DNA of 6,477 nucleotides from Pseudomonadota bacterium (GTDB lineage: Bacteria; Pseudomonadota; Gammaproteobacteria; SZUA-229): NCBI GenBank assembly GCA_015222965.1, contig JADFWF010000018.1:1-6477 (forward strand), given 5' to 3'. Both the position numbers and the translations under genes were made by a program. The notes under the pieces are model-generated. The model saw nothing but the letters and a program-made list of their open reading frames with translations, was not told where the DNA came from and made no database searches. This document shows, in pieces, positions 1 through 6,296 of the stretch (the first letter of the stretch is position 1; every line of letters starts with the position of its first letter).

Positions 1-96
1 AAAGCTTCAGATATGGATTATGCTAAAGCGAAATCCGAGTTGATCGAAGCGGTCGCACAGATCGAAGCCTTGAAGAAGATCCGCAAGAAAAAATAA
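1..96 (+). CDS. atpC: ATP synthase F1 epsilon subunit, C-terminal end (partial)
   Basis: The first 31 codons and a TAA stop read in frame from base 1; the rest of the gene lies left of the window. The visible peptide includes SDMDYAKAKSELIEAVAQIE followed by a lysine/arginine-rich tail. It matches the C-terminal helix of proteobacterial F1 epsilon subunits, where a D-x-x-x-A-x-A-x-x-E-L-x-E-A pattern and a basic end are usual. In the family, epsilon sits on the central stalk of F1, couples rotation to catalysis, and its C-terminal helices inhibit ATP hydrolysis. The identification is strengthened by context: a terminator comes next and then glmU, the arrangement seen after the atp operon in many gammaproteobacteria. 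Only the helical tail is visible, so nothing can be said about the rest of the protein. Confidence 0.88.
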   Translation, partial: KASDMDYAKAKSELIEAVAQIEALKKIRKKK

Positions 97-142
97 GCGC
101 TAAATTGTAAATAATCAGCTTATGCCTAATTTAAGCTATAGT

Positions 143-173
143 AAGGTCGAACTCGTATGAGCTCGGCCTTTTT
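143..173 (+). terminator. Intrinsic terminator of the atp operon
   Basis: AAGGTCGAACTC (143-154) pairs with GAGCTCGGCCTT (159-170) around a four-base loop, giving a stem of about 12 pairs with one G-U wobble and one A-C mismatch. The stem runs directly into a short T tract (169-173). It lies 46 bases after the atpC stop and before glmU, so it probably ends the atp transcript and gives glmU its own start or read-through only. I see no convincing sigma70 promoter between here and glmU. Confidence 0.8.
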
Positions 174-216
174 ATTTGCTGGCAAACTTAACTAACAATT
201 ACTTAGGGAATAAAGA

Positions 217-1575
217 ATGAATCTGTCCGTCATTATATTAGCAGCAGGCGCTGGAACGCGTATGCGCTCATCAAAACCAAAGGTTTTACACGGGCTTGCG
301 GGCATACCGATGGTCGAACATGTTTATAACACCAGCAAAACATTAGGTGCCAAACAGGTTCAGGTGGTCTACGGACATGGCGGCGATTTATTAAAGCAGC
401 AATGCCAGCATTTTGATGTGGAGTGGGCGCTGCAGGCGGAGCAGCTTGGCACAGCGCACGCGGTGCAGCAGGCAAGCCCGAACATTAGTGGTGAGGATGT
501 TGCGCTGATTTTGTATGGCGATGTCCCCTTAACAAAAGCGGAAACACTTGAGGCTCTGGTTAATAAAGTCAGTGCAAATAATGTTTCACTGCTGACCGTA
601 GAGCTGGATGACCCTACAGGTTACGGCCGCATCGTTCGTGAAGATGGAAAAGTGATATCCATCGTAGAGCACAAAGATGCAACAGAGGATATAAAGGCAA
701 TAAAAGAAGTAAACACTGGGATACTTGCCGTTAATGCTTCTTATTTAAATGACTGCTTGAACAAGATAGATAACAATAATGTTCAGGGTGAATATTATTT
801 AACAGACATCATTGCGCTGGCTGTGAATGACGGCAATGAAGTATTTACCACGCAGGTCGAGCATAGCTACGAAGTGGAGGGTATTAACGATAGAAAGCAG
901 TTAGCACGATTAGAGAGAATTTTTCAGCGCGGTATTGCTGATAAATTATTGACCGATGGTATCGGTCTGGCTGATCCGGACAGATTAGATGTCCGTGGCG
1001 AATTAACCGTTGGCAGTGACAGTTTTATCGATGTTAACTGTGTGTTTGAAGGCAAAGTTACTCTGGGTGAGGGCGTGAGTATTGCCCCGGGTTGCGTGAT
1101 AAAAAACAGCACGATTGCCAGTGACTGTATTATTAAGCCGTACTCTGTGATCGAAGATGCGACGATAGAAAAACAGACGGAAGTGGGGCCTTTCTCGCGC
1201 ATTAGACCAGGTACCGTGCTAAGAGAAAATAGTCGTGTCGGTAATTTTGTAGAGATAAAAAATACCGAGCTGGGTATAAACAGTAAGGCGAGCCACTTGA
1301 GTTACCTGGGTGATAGTGAGATTGGTAAAAATGTAAATATTGGCGCTGGAACGATCACCTGCAATTATGATGGCGCTAATAAGTTTAAAACGGTTATCAA
1401 AGAGGGTGCTTTCATCGGTTCAGATACACAGCTTGTAGCACCGGTTACGGTTGGTAAAAACGCTACGATCGCCGCTGGAACAACGGTCACAAAAGATACG
1501 GATGATGATACTTTAACCTTAAGTCGCAGCCCACAAAAATCGATAAAAGGCTGGACGAGGCCTAAGAAAAAATGA
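217..1575 (+). CDS. glmU: Bifunctional UDP-GlcNAc pyrophosphorylase / glucosamine-1-phosphate N-acetyltransferase GlmU
   Basis: GlmU acetylates glucosamine-1-phosphate with acetyl-CoA, then transfers UMP from UTP to give UDP-GlcNAc, the precursor of peptidoglycan and LPS. It acts in the cytoplasm as a trimer. The 452 residues are close to the 456 of E. coli GlmU and match it end to end. The N-terminal nucleotidyltransferase domain (about 1-226) shows the signature LAAGAGTRMR...KPKVLH (8-25), QAEQLGTAHA (73-82), YGDVPL (100-105, with the metal-binding Asp102), and EGIN (221-224, with the second metal-ligand Asn224). The C-terminal left-handed beta-helix of hexapeptide repeats (about 248-425) carries the acetyltransferase site: GPFSRIRPG (324-332), the catalytic His360 in KASHLSYLGD, and NIGAGTITCNYDGANK (374-389). 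The tail GWTRPKKK is typical. ATG 217 is preceded by AGGGA (205-209) at a good distance. No residue essential to either activity appears to be missing. glmS does not follow, unlike in E. coli. Confidence 0.97.
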   Translation: MNLSVIILAAGAGTRMRSSKPKVLHGLAGIPMVEHVYNTSKTLGAKQVQVVYGHGGDLLKQQCQHFDVEWALQAEQLGTAHAVQQASPNISGEDVALILYGDVPLTKAETLEALVNKVSANNVSLLTVELDDPTGYGRIVREDGKVISIVEHKDATEDIKAIKEVNTGILAVNASYLNDCLNKIDNNNVQGEYYLTDIIALAVNDGNEVFTTQVEHSYEVEGINDRKQLARLERIFQRGIADKLLTDGIGLADPDRLDVRGELTVGSDSFIDVNCVFEGKVTLGEGVSIAPGCVIKNSTIASDCIIKPYSVIEDATIEKQTEVGPFSRIRPGTVLRENSRVGNFVEIKNTELGINSKASHLSYLGDSEIGKNVNIGAGTITCNYDGANKFKTVIKEGAFIGSDTQLVAPVTVGKNATIAAGTTVTKDTDDDTLTLSRSPQKSIKGWTRPKKK

Positions 1576-1585
1576 ATAAGTCTGT

Positions 1586-1614
1586 TTTTTACATCGGCAG
1601 TAATTTTGTATAAA
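1586..1614 (+). promoter_or_regulatory. Possible sigma70 promoter for the Sel1-repeat gene
   Basis: In the 144-base gap after glmU, TATAAA (1609-1614) is a good -10 candidate. Upstream lies a weak -35: either TTTTTA (1586-1591, 17-base spacer) or TTTACA (1588-1593, 15-base spacer). There is no terminator-like hairpin with a T run after glmU, so read-through from glmU is an alternative source of the downstream transcript. This is inferred from base matches only. Confidence 0.3.
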
Positions 1615-1709
1615 ACTTGAAAGAGGGTGAAAAATGCCCTATAGATGTGCATACGTGACGTAAAGTCAGAAACATCATAAATGTGTGGAAATAATTTTTT
1701 AACGATTAC

Positions 1710-1713
1710 GAGG
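1710..1713 (+). promoter_or_regulatory. Ribosome binding site that fixes the start of the Sel1-repeat gene
   Basis: GAGG lies six bases before the double ATG at 1720 and 1723. An in-frame ATG farther upstream at 1681 has no Shine-Dalgarno sequence and would put a 13-residue, partly polar stretch before the signal peptide. The start at 1720 (or 1723) is therefore preferred. Confidence 0.75.
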
Positions 1714-1719
1714 CATATT

Positions 1720-2508
1720 ATGATGAGATACTTAAACCGCATTGTTTTCTTCATTTTAATTTCTTTTGCATTATCTAGTAGCGGCTACGCTATGGATGTA
1801 AGCAGCCAATCGAGTGGTGTTTTTAAGTTCCAGCAGAAGCTGGCGGCTAACGGCAATTCGCGTGCTCAATATAAACTAGGTACCATGTATGAAACTGGCA
1901 CAGGTATAGAATTAGATATAAAGAAAGCAAAACACTGGTATGGTCTATCTGCAGCAGCAGGGGTAAAAGCGGCAACCGACAGAATGACCTACCTGACAAT
2001 AAAAGAGCAAGGTTTCGACCAGGAAAAAAATTCAGCCTGGCTCAAGGAAGTTAAAAATGAAGCTGGCAGGAGTAATGGCGATTCCATGTTTCTGCTGGCA
2101 CAGCTATATCGAGAAGGTTTAGGCGTAAACAAGGATTTAAATAAAGCTCTCGAAATCCTGGATCAGGTCAGTCTTTTAGGTGCGGCTGATGTTGATGATG
2201 AAATAGCAATGATTCAGGCAGAAGTCGAAGCCAATAATAAGGTAAAACAGTTAGCAAAAAGAAGAAATAAAGAAGAGGCTGCTCGCCTGGCACAGCAGGA
2301 AATACAGCAACAGGTTGACCAGCAGGCGAATAAAGAGCAACAGATAGCGCAACAGGACGCCACCGCAGAAGCCGAGCAGGCTGCAAAAATTCGAAGATAT
2401 GAAAAAGCTATGATGCAGCTACAGCAGGAGCAACTGGAAATTGATAAACAGCAGGCATGGGCCACCGGTGGTGTTACCGCAACAGCGACTGTCGATGATG
2501 AATTTTAG
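1720..2508 (+). CDS. Exported Sel1-repeat protein with glutamine-rich coiled-coil tail
   Basis: The function is unknown. From ATG 1720 the protein has 262 residues. It opens with a classical Sec signal peptide: positive residues at 3-7, a hydrophobic core (about 8-19), and a likely cleavage after SGYA (24). There is no lipobox cysteine, so the mature form is probably periplasmic and soluble. Two Sel1-like repeats follow. The clear one is about 46-81, with AQYKLGTMYETGTG and KKAKHWYGLSAAAG. The second is at about 118-155, with MFLLAQLYREGLGVNKDLNKALEIL. Sel1 repeats form helix-pair solenoids that bind proteins, and Sel1-like proteins often act as adaptors or in envelope processes. Residues of about 163-247 are rich in Gln, Glu, Ala and Lys without prolines and should form a long coiled coil. 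The end is a short Thr/Ala stretch and an acidic DDEF. It lies between glmU and a terminator, so it forms its own unit or rides on glmU transcription. A role in the envelope is only a guess from export and architecture. Confidence 0.85.
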   Translation: MMRYLNRIVFFILISFALSSSGYAMDVSSQSSGVFKFQQKLAANGNSRAQYKLGTMYETGTGIELDIKKAKHWYGLSAAAGVKAATDRMTYLTIKEQGFDQEKNSAWLKEVKNEAGRSNGDSMFLLAQLYREGLGVNKDLNKALEILDQVSLLGAADVDDEIAMIQAEVEANNKVKQLAKRRNKEEAARLAQQEIQQQVDQQANKEQQIAQQDATAEAEQAAKIRRYEKAMMQLQQEQLEIDKQQAWATGGVTATATVDDEF

Positions 2509-2538
2509 CTAAAAGCGATAAAACAAAAGCTCTAATTG

Positions 2539-2573
2539 ACCTCGTCTCAGAGTATATGAGATGAGGTTTTTTT
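2539..2573 (+). terminator. Strong intrinsic terminator after the Sel1-repeat gene
   Basis: ACCTCGTCTCA (2539-2549) pairs with TGAGATGAGGT (2557-2567) across a seven-base loop. The stem is 11 pairs with a single G-U wobble and is followed at once by a run of seven T (2567-2573). It starts 31 bases after the stop codon. It isolates the large downstream gene from the glmU/Sel1 transcripts. Confidence 0.9.
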
Positions 2574-2616
2574 ATGCATATCTAAAAAAGCTAAATTAAT
2601 TATAAAAAAAACGCAG

Positions 2617-2643
2617 TTAATGCACTAAAAATGTGCGCATTAA
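2617..2643 (+). repeat. Short inverted repeat in the upstream region of the PEPCK-like gene
   Basis: TTAATGC (2617-2623) is the reverse complement of GCATTAA (2637-2643), with 13 bases between. The symmetry can extend inward (GCAC against GTGC) if a two-base bulge is allowed. There is no T run after it, so it is not an intrinsic terminator. It may be an operator or a minor RNA hairpin, and it may also be chance in AT-rich DNA. Confidence 0.4.
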
Positions 2644-2652
2644 ACGAGGCGC

Positions 2653-2669
2653 ATCAATAAGCTATTGAT
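2653..2669 (+). promoter_or_regulatory. 17-bp palindrome, possible operator
   Basis: ATCAATA (2653-2659) and TATTGAT (2663-2669) are perfect reverse complements around a three-base centre (AGC). The 7-3-7 layout is typical of binding sites for dimeric helix-turn-helix regulators. It lies between a terminator and the start of the large gene, where an operator would be expected. The regulator is not identifiable. Confidence 0.4.
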
Positions 2670-2684
2670 TTCACTGTGTGTTAG

Positions 2685-2738
2685 TATAGCGGCAAATACT
2701 AATGCGCGGGCAATCAGATTGGATATATTGCCGCTATA
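2685..2738 (+). promoter_or_regulatory. Perfect 11-bp inverted repeat with arms 43 bp apart, possible paired operator
   Basis: TATAGCGGCAA (2685-2695) and TTGCCGCTATA (2728-2738) are exact reverse complements. The distance from one arm to the other is 43 bp, about four turns of B-DNA. The right arm falls inside the spacer of the best promoter candidate (2719-2748). A smaller palindrome, CAATC-A-GATTG (2711-2721), lies between the arms. The arrangement fits two half-sites on the same face of the helix bound by a looping regulator. The alternative is a hairpin in a transcript that starts upstream. An exact 22-base match in non-coding DNA is unlikely to be chance. Confidence 0.5.
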
Positions 2739-2748
2739 TCTCTAAAAT
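2719..2748 (+). promoter_or_regulatory. Putative sigma70 promoter of the PEPCK-like gene
   Basis: TTGGAT (2719-2724) as -35 and TAAAAT (2743-2748) as -10 are separated by 18 bases. They match four and five of the six consensus bases. Transcription would begin near 2755, leaving a leader of about 35-47 bases before the gene. The right arm of the 11-bp inverted repeat lies between the two boxes, so a bound protein could block RNA polymerase. This is inferred from sequence matches. Confidence 0.4.
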
Positions 2749-2776
2749 TAGCCTCCCGCAAGTGATTGTTGCTATT

Positions 2777-2780
2777 GAGG
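2777..2780 (+). promoter_or_regulatory. Ribosome binding site supporting a TTG start for the PEPCK-like gene
   Basis: GAGG, preceded by TT, is the only good Shine-Dalgarno match near the start. It is nine bases before TTG 2790 but 21 bases before the first in-frame ATG (2802). The 16 bases just upstream of that ATG have no purine-rich match. Another in-frame TTG at 2766 has no usable site. TTG 2790 is therefore slightly preferred, with ATG 2802 a real alternative. Confidence 0.5.
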
Positions 2781-2789
2781 TTTTGTGTC

Positions 2790-5700
2790 TTGGCCACCGT
2801 TATGAATTCATCAGAAAATTACTCCTTCCCAGAAAGAAGATCTATCGATAATCGCCAGATAGTGCTGCAGCACATCTGCTTACAATTGGCCTCTTTAGGC
2901 CATCGCTGTCAGTTAAGCTCTGATCGAAGTTATCTGTCAGTTGCTGATAGCCTGCTAAAGAATTATTCAGCTCAACGCCAACTACTGGCGGAGTACCGCT
3001 GCCCTGCGGATCAGCGCATTCAAAATTTTTTAAATGAATACCTGCAGCGTAATGGGGTTGATATCGATATTAAACTGCCGGGTGAAACATTTAATTTAAA
3101 TGCGCAGGGCATCGCACGCGAATTATCTCTACCCTACGATAACAATACTTATAAATCAGACCTGGTCGAATCATACCGTTTGCTTCAGGGTGTCCTGCAT
3201 AACCCAAAAAATGATCGCCGTACTACCTCTGGCGTATTTCATATCGTAGAGGGTGGGCTGCCAATCCCATCGGATAAAAAAGCAGTGCCGGTAAATGTCT
3301 ATGCCAACCTGTTACAGGTAGCACTGGATCCGCCCACTGAATTGCTAGGCCTGCCGATTGCCAGTGAACACGATGAACCTGTTGATATGTGGGTTTCATT
3401 ATTATTACGCCCTGTCGTGCGTCCAGAAGTTGAAGGCGTATTGCCAGAAAAAAGCCTCGAAACACGATTTTTCGCCCCAGGCACACTTGTTTCCAACCTG
3501 GACTTCGTCGAGTCTATCTTTGGTAATGGCGGTGACCCATTCCTGTCAGAAAATGATGCCGCGCTGGATATTGACCATTGGACCGGACACAGTGGCTGCG
3601 TAATTCTGGCGCCACATTTGACCAAGCTAAGTAAAAAGATTCTTGGTTTGCCTCACTACGATGATGCCACCGAGTCTCAGCGTGAAGATGGTATGTGCTG
3701 GAAAAAAGATGACGAACTCTATAATGACGGCAGCGCCTTTAAGATAGTTTGTCGTGATATGTCAGGCGTCATCGTTACTATTATTGCCGATAATTATTTT
3801 GGTTACAGTAAAAAAGAGATTAAATCACAGATCAGTTATTCAGCTAATTTGTTCGGTGGCGCAGAGGAAGAACATTCTGGTGGCGCTATCGCCTTCCCTC
3901 GGTTTAACCTGGGAAATTATTATCTGCCAAAAGTTGAAGATGAAATGACCGGGCATACTTTTAGCCGATTGTGCAAACAGCTGGATGGCGGTATCAGCAT
4001 CAAGGCTGAAGGTTATGCGGTTGATAATGTTTTTGCAGATATAATCTATATTCCTGAGGATGCGCATATCGACATGCAGCAGCAGAGCATCAGCTGGAAA
4101 AAAGAAGGAAGCAGACAACAGATAAAATTACTGGTTAAACACACATATATCTACCCTAGTGGTTTTAAAGTGCACATGCAAAAACACCCGCAGGCACCTA
4201 GCTGGCGATTGATAGGTACATTGGGTGAAGGAACTTTTTGCCATAAACCAAGTACGGTGTCGGGTGGTGGCAAATCAGAGATTTCAAAATCAATTCAGGA
4301 TTCAATGATCTCGGGGCCGGTTTTTGTCGGTGACTTTGAAGAGAATATGAACCTGGTAGAGAACATCATAAATTATGATTATTCAAAGCGCCGCAGCGAT
4401 AGCGCGAAGAATGATGACCGCGGCGTTTTAAGCAAAGAACGAAGTCTTGGTTCGGTAATACGTTTGTTAACACCTTCCGCTGAAATCTATACCGATGAGT
4501 ACAACCAGTGGTTAGAAAACATCCCGCAGCATATCCTGGCGCTGGTCTATATGATCAAGCGATTTTATAAGCCGCAGTGGGGTGAAAGCTGGCGTAGTCA
4601 TTTTTCAGTAGATGAAGTAAATGGTTATCCTGGGCATGAATTAAAATATGACGGCCGTAAATTAGTAACCAGTTATTTACGTGTCGGTGTTCGCAGTGAC
4701 GGTACCTGGCGAATTTATAAGTTGCGACAGGATTTCGTCGCGGCGACAAAAGTACAAACTGAAGACGATATCACTGCTTCGACCGTGGTACCGGCAAGTT
4801 ACGTGGAAGGTGAGCTAAATAGCCGTTATAACAACCCTAGTGTCAAACTGGTAAAAAATTGCGAAAGCCGGTTATTCCAGCGTCCGGATGATGCGATCAA
4901 TCGTGGTTTTGATACACAGACTGAATCAGATTTGGCCGAAGCGGATAACTTTATCTCAAATTTTGAACCATTAACTTCGGCTGATGCACGAGAGTTAGTG
5001 GAGGACGCGATTCATTTTCAGGATTATTCGCAACCGATGCAATCTTTAATCTGTGAAGCAGCGAGTGCTAACGGTGAATATTTTGTATCGTCAGCGCACC
5101 CTCGCATGGTTGATGGTGCGCCGAGTAAAAACGTTCGATATTTACAGAAGCGCCCCGACCTGGCGAATCCAAGAAATCTCTATCTCGCACGGACGGGTAC
5201 ACGATTATCGCGAGGCCTGGCATTAGACCAACCCGTTCACTTTCCGGTAAATGCGGTTTTACAGGGTCGACGTAATAACCCGGAAGATAAAAAAGCCGGC
5301 ATTCGACCTTTAGCTGTTTATAACCCGATTCATTATCAGGAGTTGCCAGAGTTATTTATGGATCTGGTGTGTAGCTTAACGGGTAAGTCTCCATCTACTA
5401 CAGGTGCGGGTACTGAGGGCGCACTTACCAAAGGGCCTTTTAACGCACTGTCGACAACGGCTGATTTGAACAATGCGTTAGTATCGTTCATTCTATGTGA
5501 TTATGCAGGCTACTCTTCCGCTGCCGGTTATATCGGTGGGAGTCGACGGGTGGATCATGATATAAGTATGTTGATCCCGGAGATCTGGTGTCGCCTGCCT
5601 ATTAAACAGCGTGACCCTAAATATTTGATCAAGAATGGCCACCTTGAAAAAATTGAAGATTTTGAGCACGAAGGAAAAACCGTGCACGCCAGTCGCCTGG

Positions 5701-6251
5701 GATATCGCATAACCGAAAAGTTTGTTCATGCATTTTTCGGTAAGGTTTTTGATAGCCCGACCATCGTTTTTGATGAGGAGATGCTGCGACCTGAAACACA
5801 GGGAATGGACGCTTACGTCGATGGCGTCAATAATATTGTTGAGGCACAGCAAAAGGTGGCGAAAGGTTATATCGAAGATGGTTCTATCGAAGACGCCTGC
5901 CCGCCGTTACAGGCGGTGTTGTATGTAATGGCGGAAGGTCAGTATAAAGGCAAAACCATCGATGACCCTGCGATACGAGAAATGTTTAGCCTGGAATACT
6001 TATTACAAAGTGACTGGTATAAAGAACGTTTAACGATAAAACAACAGCGTGATGCAGCGCTATGGCAGATGAAGCAAAACTATATCGAGCAGAAGATGGA
6101 TGAGACCAATGAATCGGTTACAGATCTATGGGCAAGTCTGCAAGATCAGATGGAAAAAGCCGAGCAGATGCTGGAATGGGTTAACAGTGACAGTTATCTG
6201 GATCGCCTGCAAGGAACCTTGGGTGCGGACTGGATACACAAAGGCGCATAG
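2790..6251 (+). CDS. Probable PPi-dependent phosphoenolpyruvate carboxykinase (PPi-PEPCK family, EC 4.1.1.38)
   Basis: The protein has 1153 residues from TTG 2790 (1149 from ATG 2802), about 130 kDa. It has no signal peptide or membrane segment, so it is cytoplasmic. Known PPi-PEPCKs (Entamoeba, Propionibacterium) are about this size and interconvert oxaloacetate plus pyrophosphate with PEP, CO2 and phosphate. What I see, numbered from TTG 2790: a long N-terminal region; GCVILAPHLTKLSKK (269-283); a conserved-looking block ADNYFGYSKKEIK...EEEHSGGA (333-366); a P-loop-like STVSGGGKSEISKS (488-501, Lys495); VGDFEEN (513-519, Asp515 a possible metal ligand, like the kinase-2 motif of other PEPCKs); TRLSRG (804-809); GIRPLAVYNP (837-846); a second glycine-rich stretch, SLTGKSPSTTGAGTEGALTK (862-881); DHDISMLIPEIWCRL (922-936); and a charged C-terminal coiled coil (about 1082-1132). 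Assignment is from recalled family motifs and size, not a search. The gene stands alone behind a terminator with its own control region. If the family is wrong, it is a large soluble nucleotide- or phosphate-binding protein of unknown function. Confidence 0.68.
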   Translation: MATVMNSSENYSFPERRSIDNRQIVLQHICLQLASLGHRCQLSSDRSYLSVADSLLKNYSAQRQLLAEYRCPADQRIQNFLNEYLQRNGVDIDIKLPGETFNLNAQGIARELSLPYDNNTYKSDLVESYRLLQGVLHNPKNDRRTTSGVFHIVEGGLPIPSDKKAVPVNVYANLLQVALDPPTELLGLPIASEHDEPVDMWVSLLLRPVVRPEVEGVLPEKSLETRFFAPGTLVSNLDFVESIFGNGGDPFLSENDAALDIDHWTGHSGCVILAPHLTKLSKKILGLPHYDDATESQREDGMCWKKDDELYNDGSAFKIVCRDMSGVIVTIIADNYFGYSKKEIKSQISYSANLFGGAEEEHSGGAIAFPRFNLGNYYLPKVEDEMTGHTFSRLCKQLDGGISIKAEGYAVDNVFADIIYIPEDAHIDMQQQSISWKKEGSRQQIKLLVKHTYIYPSGFKVHMQKHPQAPSWRLIGTLGEGTFCHKPSTVSGGGKSEISKSIQDSMISGPVFVGDFEENMNLVENIINYDYSKRRSDSAKNDDRGVLSKERSLGSVIRLLTPSAEIYTDEYNQWLENIPQHILALVYMIKRFYKPQWGESWRSHFSVDEVNGYPGHELKYDGRKLVTSYLRVGVRSDGTWRIYKLRQDFVAATKVQTEDDITASTVVPASYVEGELNSRYNNPSVKLVKNCESRLFQRPDDAINRGFDTQTESDLAEADNFISNFEPLTSADARELVEDAIHFQDYSQPMQSLICEAASANGEYFVSSAHPRMVDGAPSKNVRYLQKRPDLANPRNLYLARTGTRLSRGLALDQPVHFPVNAVLQGRRNNPEDKKAGIRPLAVYNPIHYQELPELFMDLVCSLTGKSPSTTGAGTEGALTKGPFNALSTTADLNNALVSFILCDYAGYSSAAGYIGGSRRVDHDISMLIPEIWCRLPIKQRDPKYLIKNGHLEKIEDFEHEGKTVHASRLGYRITEKFVHAFFGKVFDSPTIVFDEEMLRPETQGMDAYVDGVNNIVEAQQKVAKGYIEDGSIEDACPPLQAVLYVMAEGQYKGKTIDDPAIREMFSLEYLLQSDWYKERLTIKQQRDAALWQMKQNYIEQKMDETNESVTDLWASLQDQMEKAEQMLEWVNSDSYLDRLQGTLGADWIHKGA

Positions 6252-6274
6252 AGACAAGGCGTGCCTTGTCTCTA
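6249..6274. repeat. 12-bp-arm palindrome overlapping the stop codon, between convergent genes
   Basis: TAGAGACAAGGC (6249-6260) and GCCTTGTCTCTA (6263-6274) are exact reverse complements with only GT between them. The left arm begins with the TAG stop of the PEPCK-like gene. As RNA it would fold into a tight hairpin of 9-11 pairs. Neither strand has a T run after it, so it does not look like a standard intrinsic terminator. It may protect the mRNA 3' end, help factor-dependent termination from both sides of this convergent junction, or bind a protein. Confidence 0.65.
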
Positions 6275-6296
6275 CATTTAATAGTTACACTATTCT

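Noticed and set aside
97..142. Possible glmU promoter (TATAGT at 137-142)
   Set aside because: No acceptable -35 lies at the right distance, and the adjoining terminator would stop the transcript before glmU.
233..475. Open frame on the minus strand inside glmU, and similar minus-strand frames at 924-1202 and 1365-1754
   Set aside because: They lie opposite a certain gene, lack ribosome sites, and have low-complexity or unlikely protein composition. They are shadows of glmU.
1337..1377. Possible change near the GlmU acetyltransferase site (KASHLSYLGD where E. coli has KAGHLTYLGD)
   Set aside because: The catalytic histidine is kept, and residues beside it vary among GlmU proteins, so there is no sign of lost activity.
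1621..1645. Possible glmU terminator (AGGG paired with CCCT)
   Set aside because: The stem is only four pairs with a nine-base loop and no T run follows. It is too weak to call.
2290..2460. CAG/CAA-rich stretch that looks like a simple repeat
   Set aside because: The units are irregular and in frame, and encode a Gln/Glu/Ala-rich coiled coil, so this is coding composition rather than a tandem repeat.
2168..2465. Cysteine/serine-rich minus-strand frames opposite the coiled-coil part of the Sel1 gene
   Set aside because: Their odd composition is the complement of CAG/GCA-rich coiled-coil codons on the plus strand. There is no start signal.
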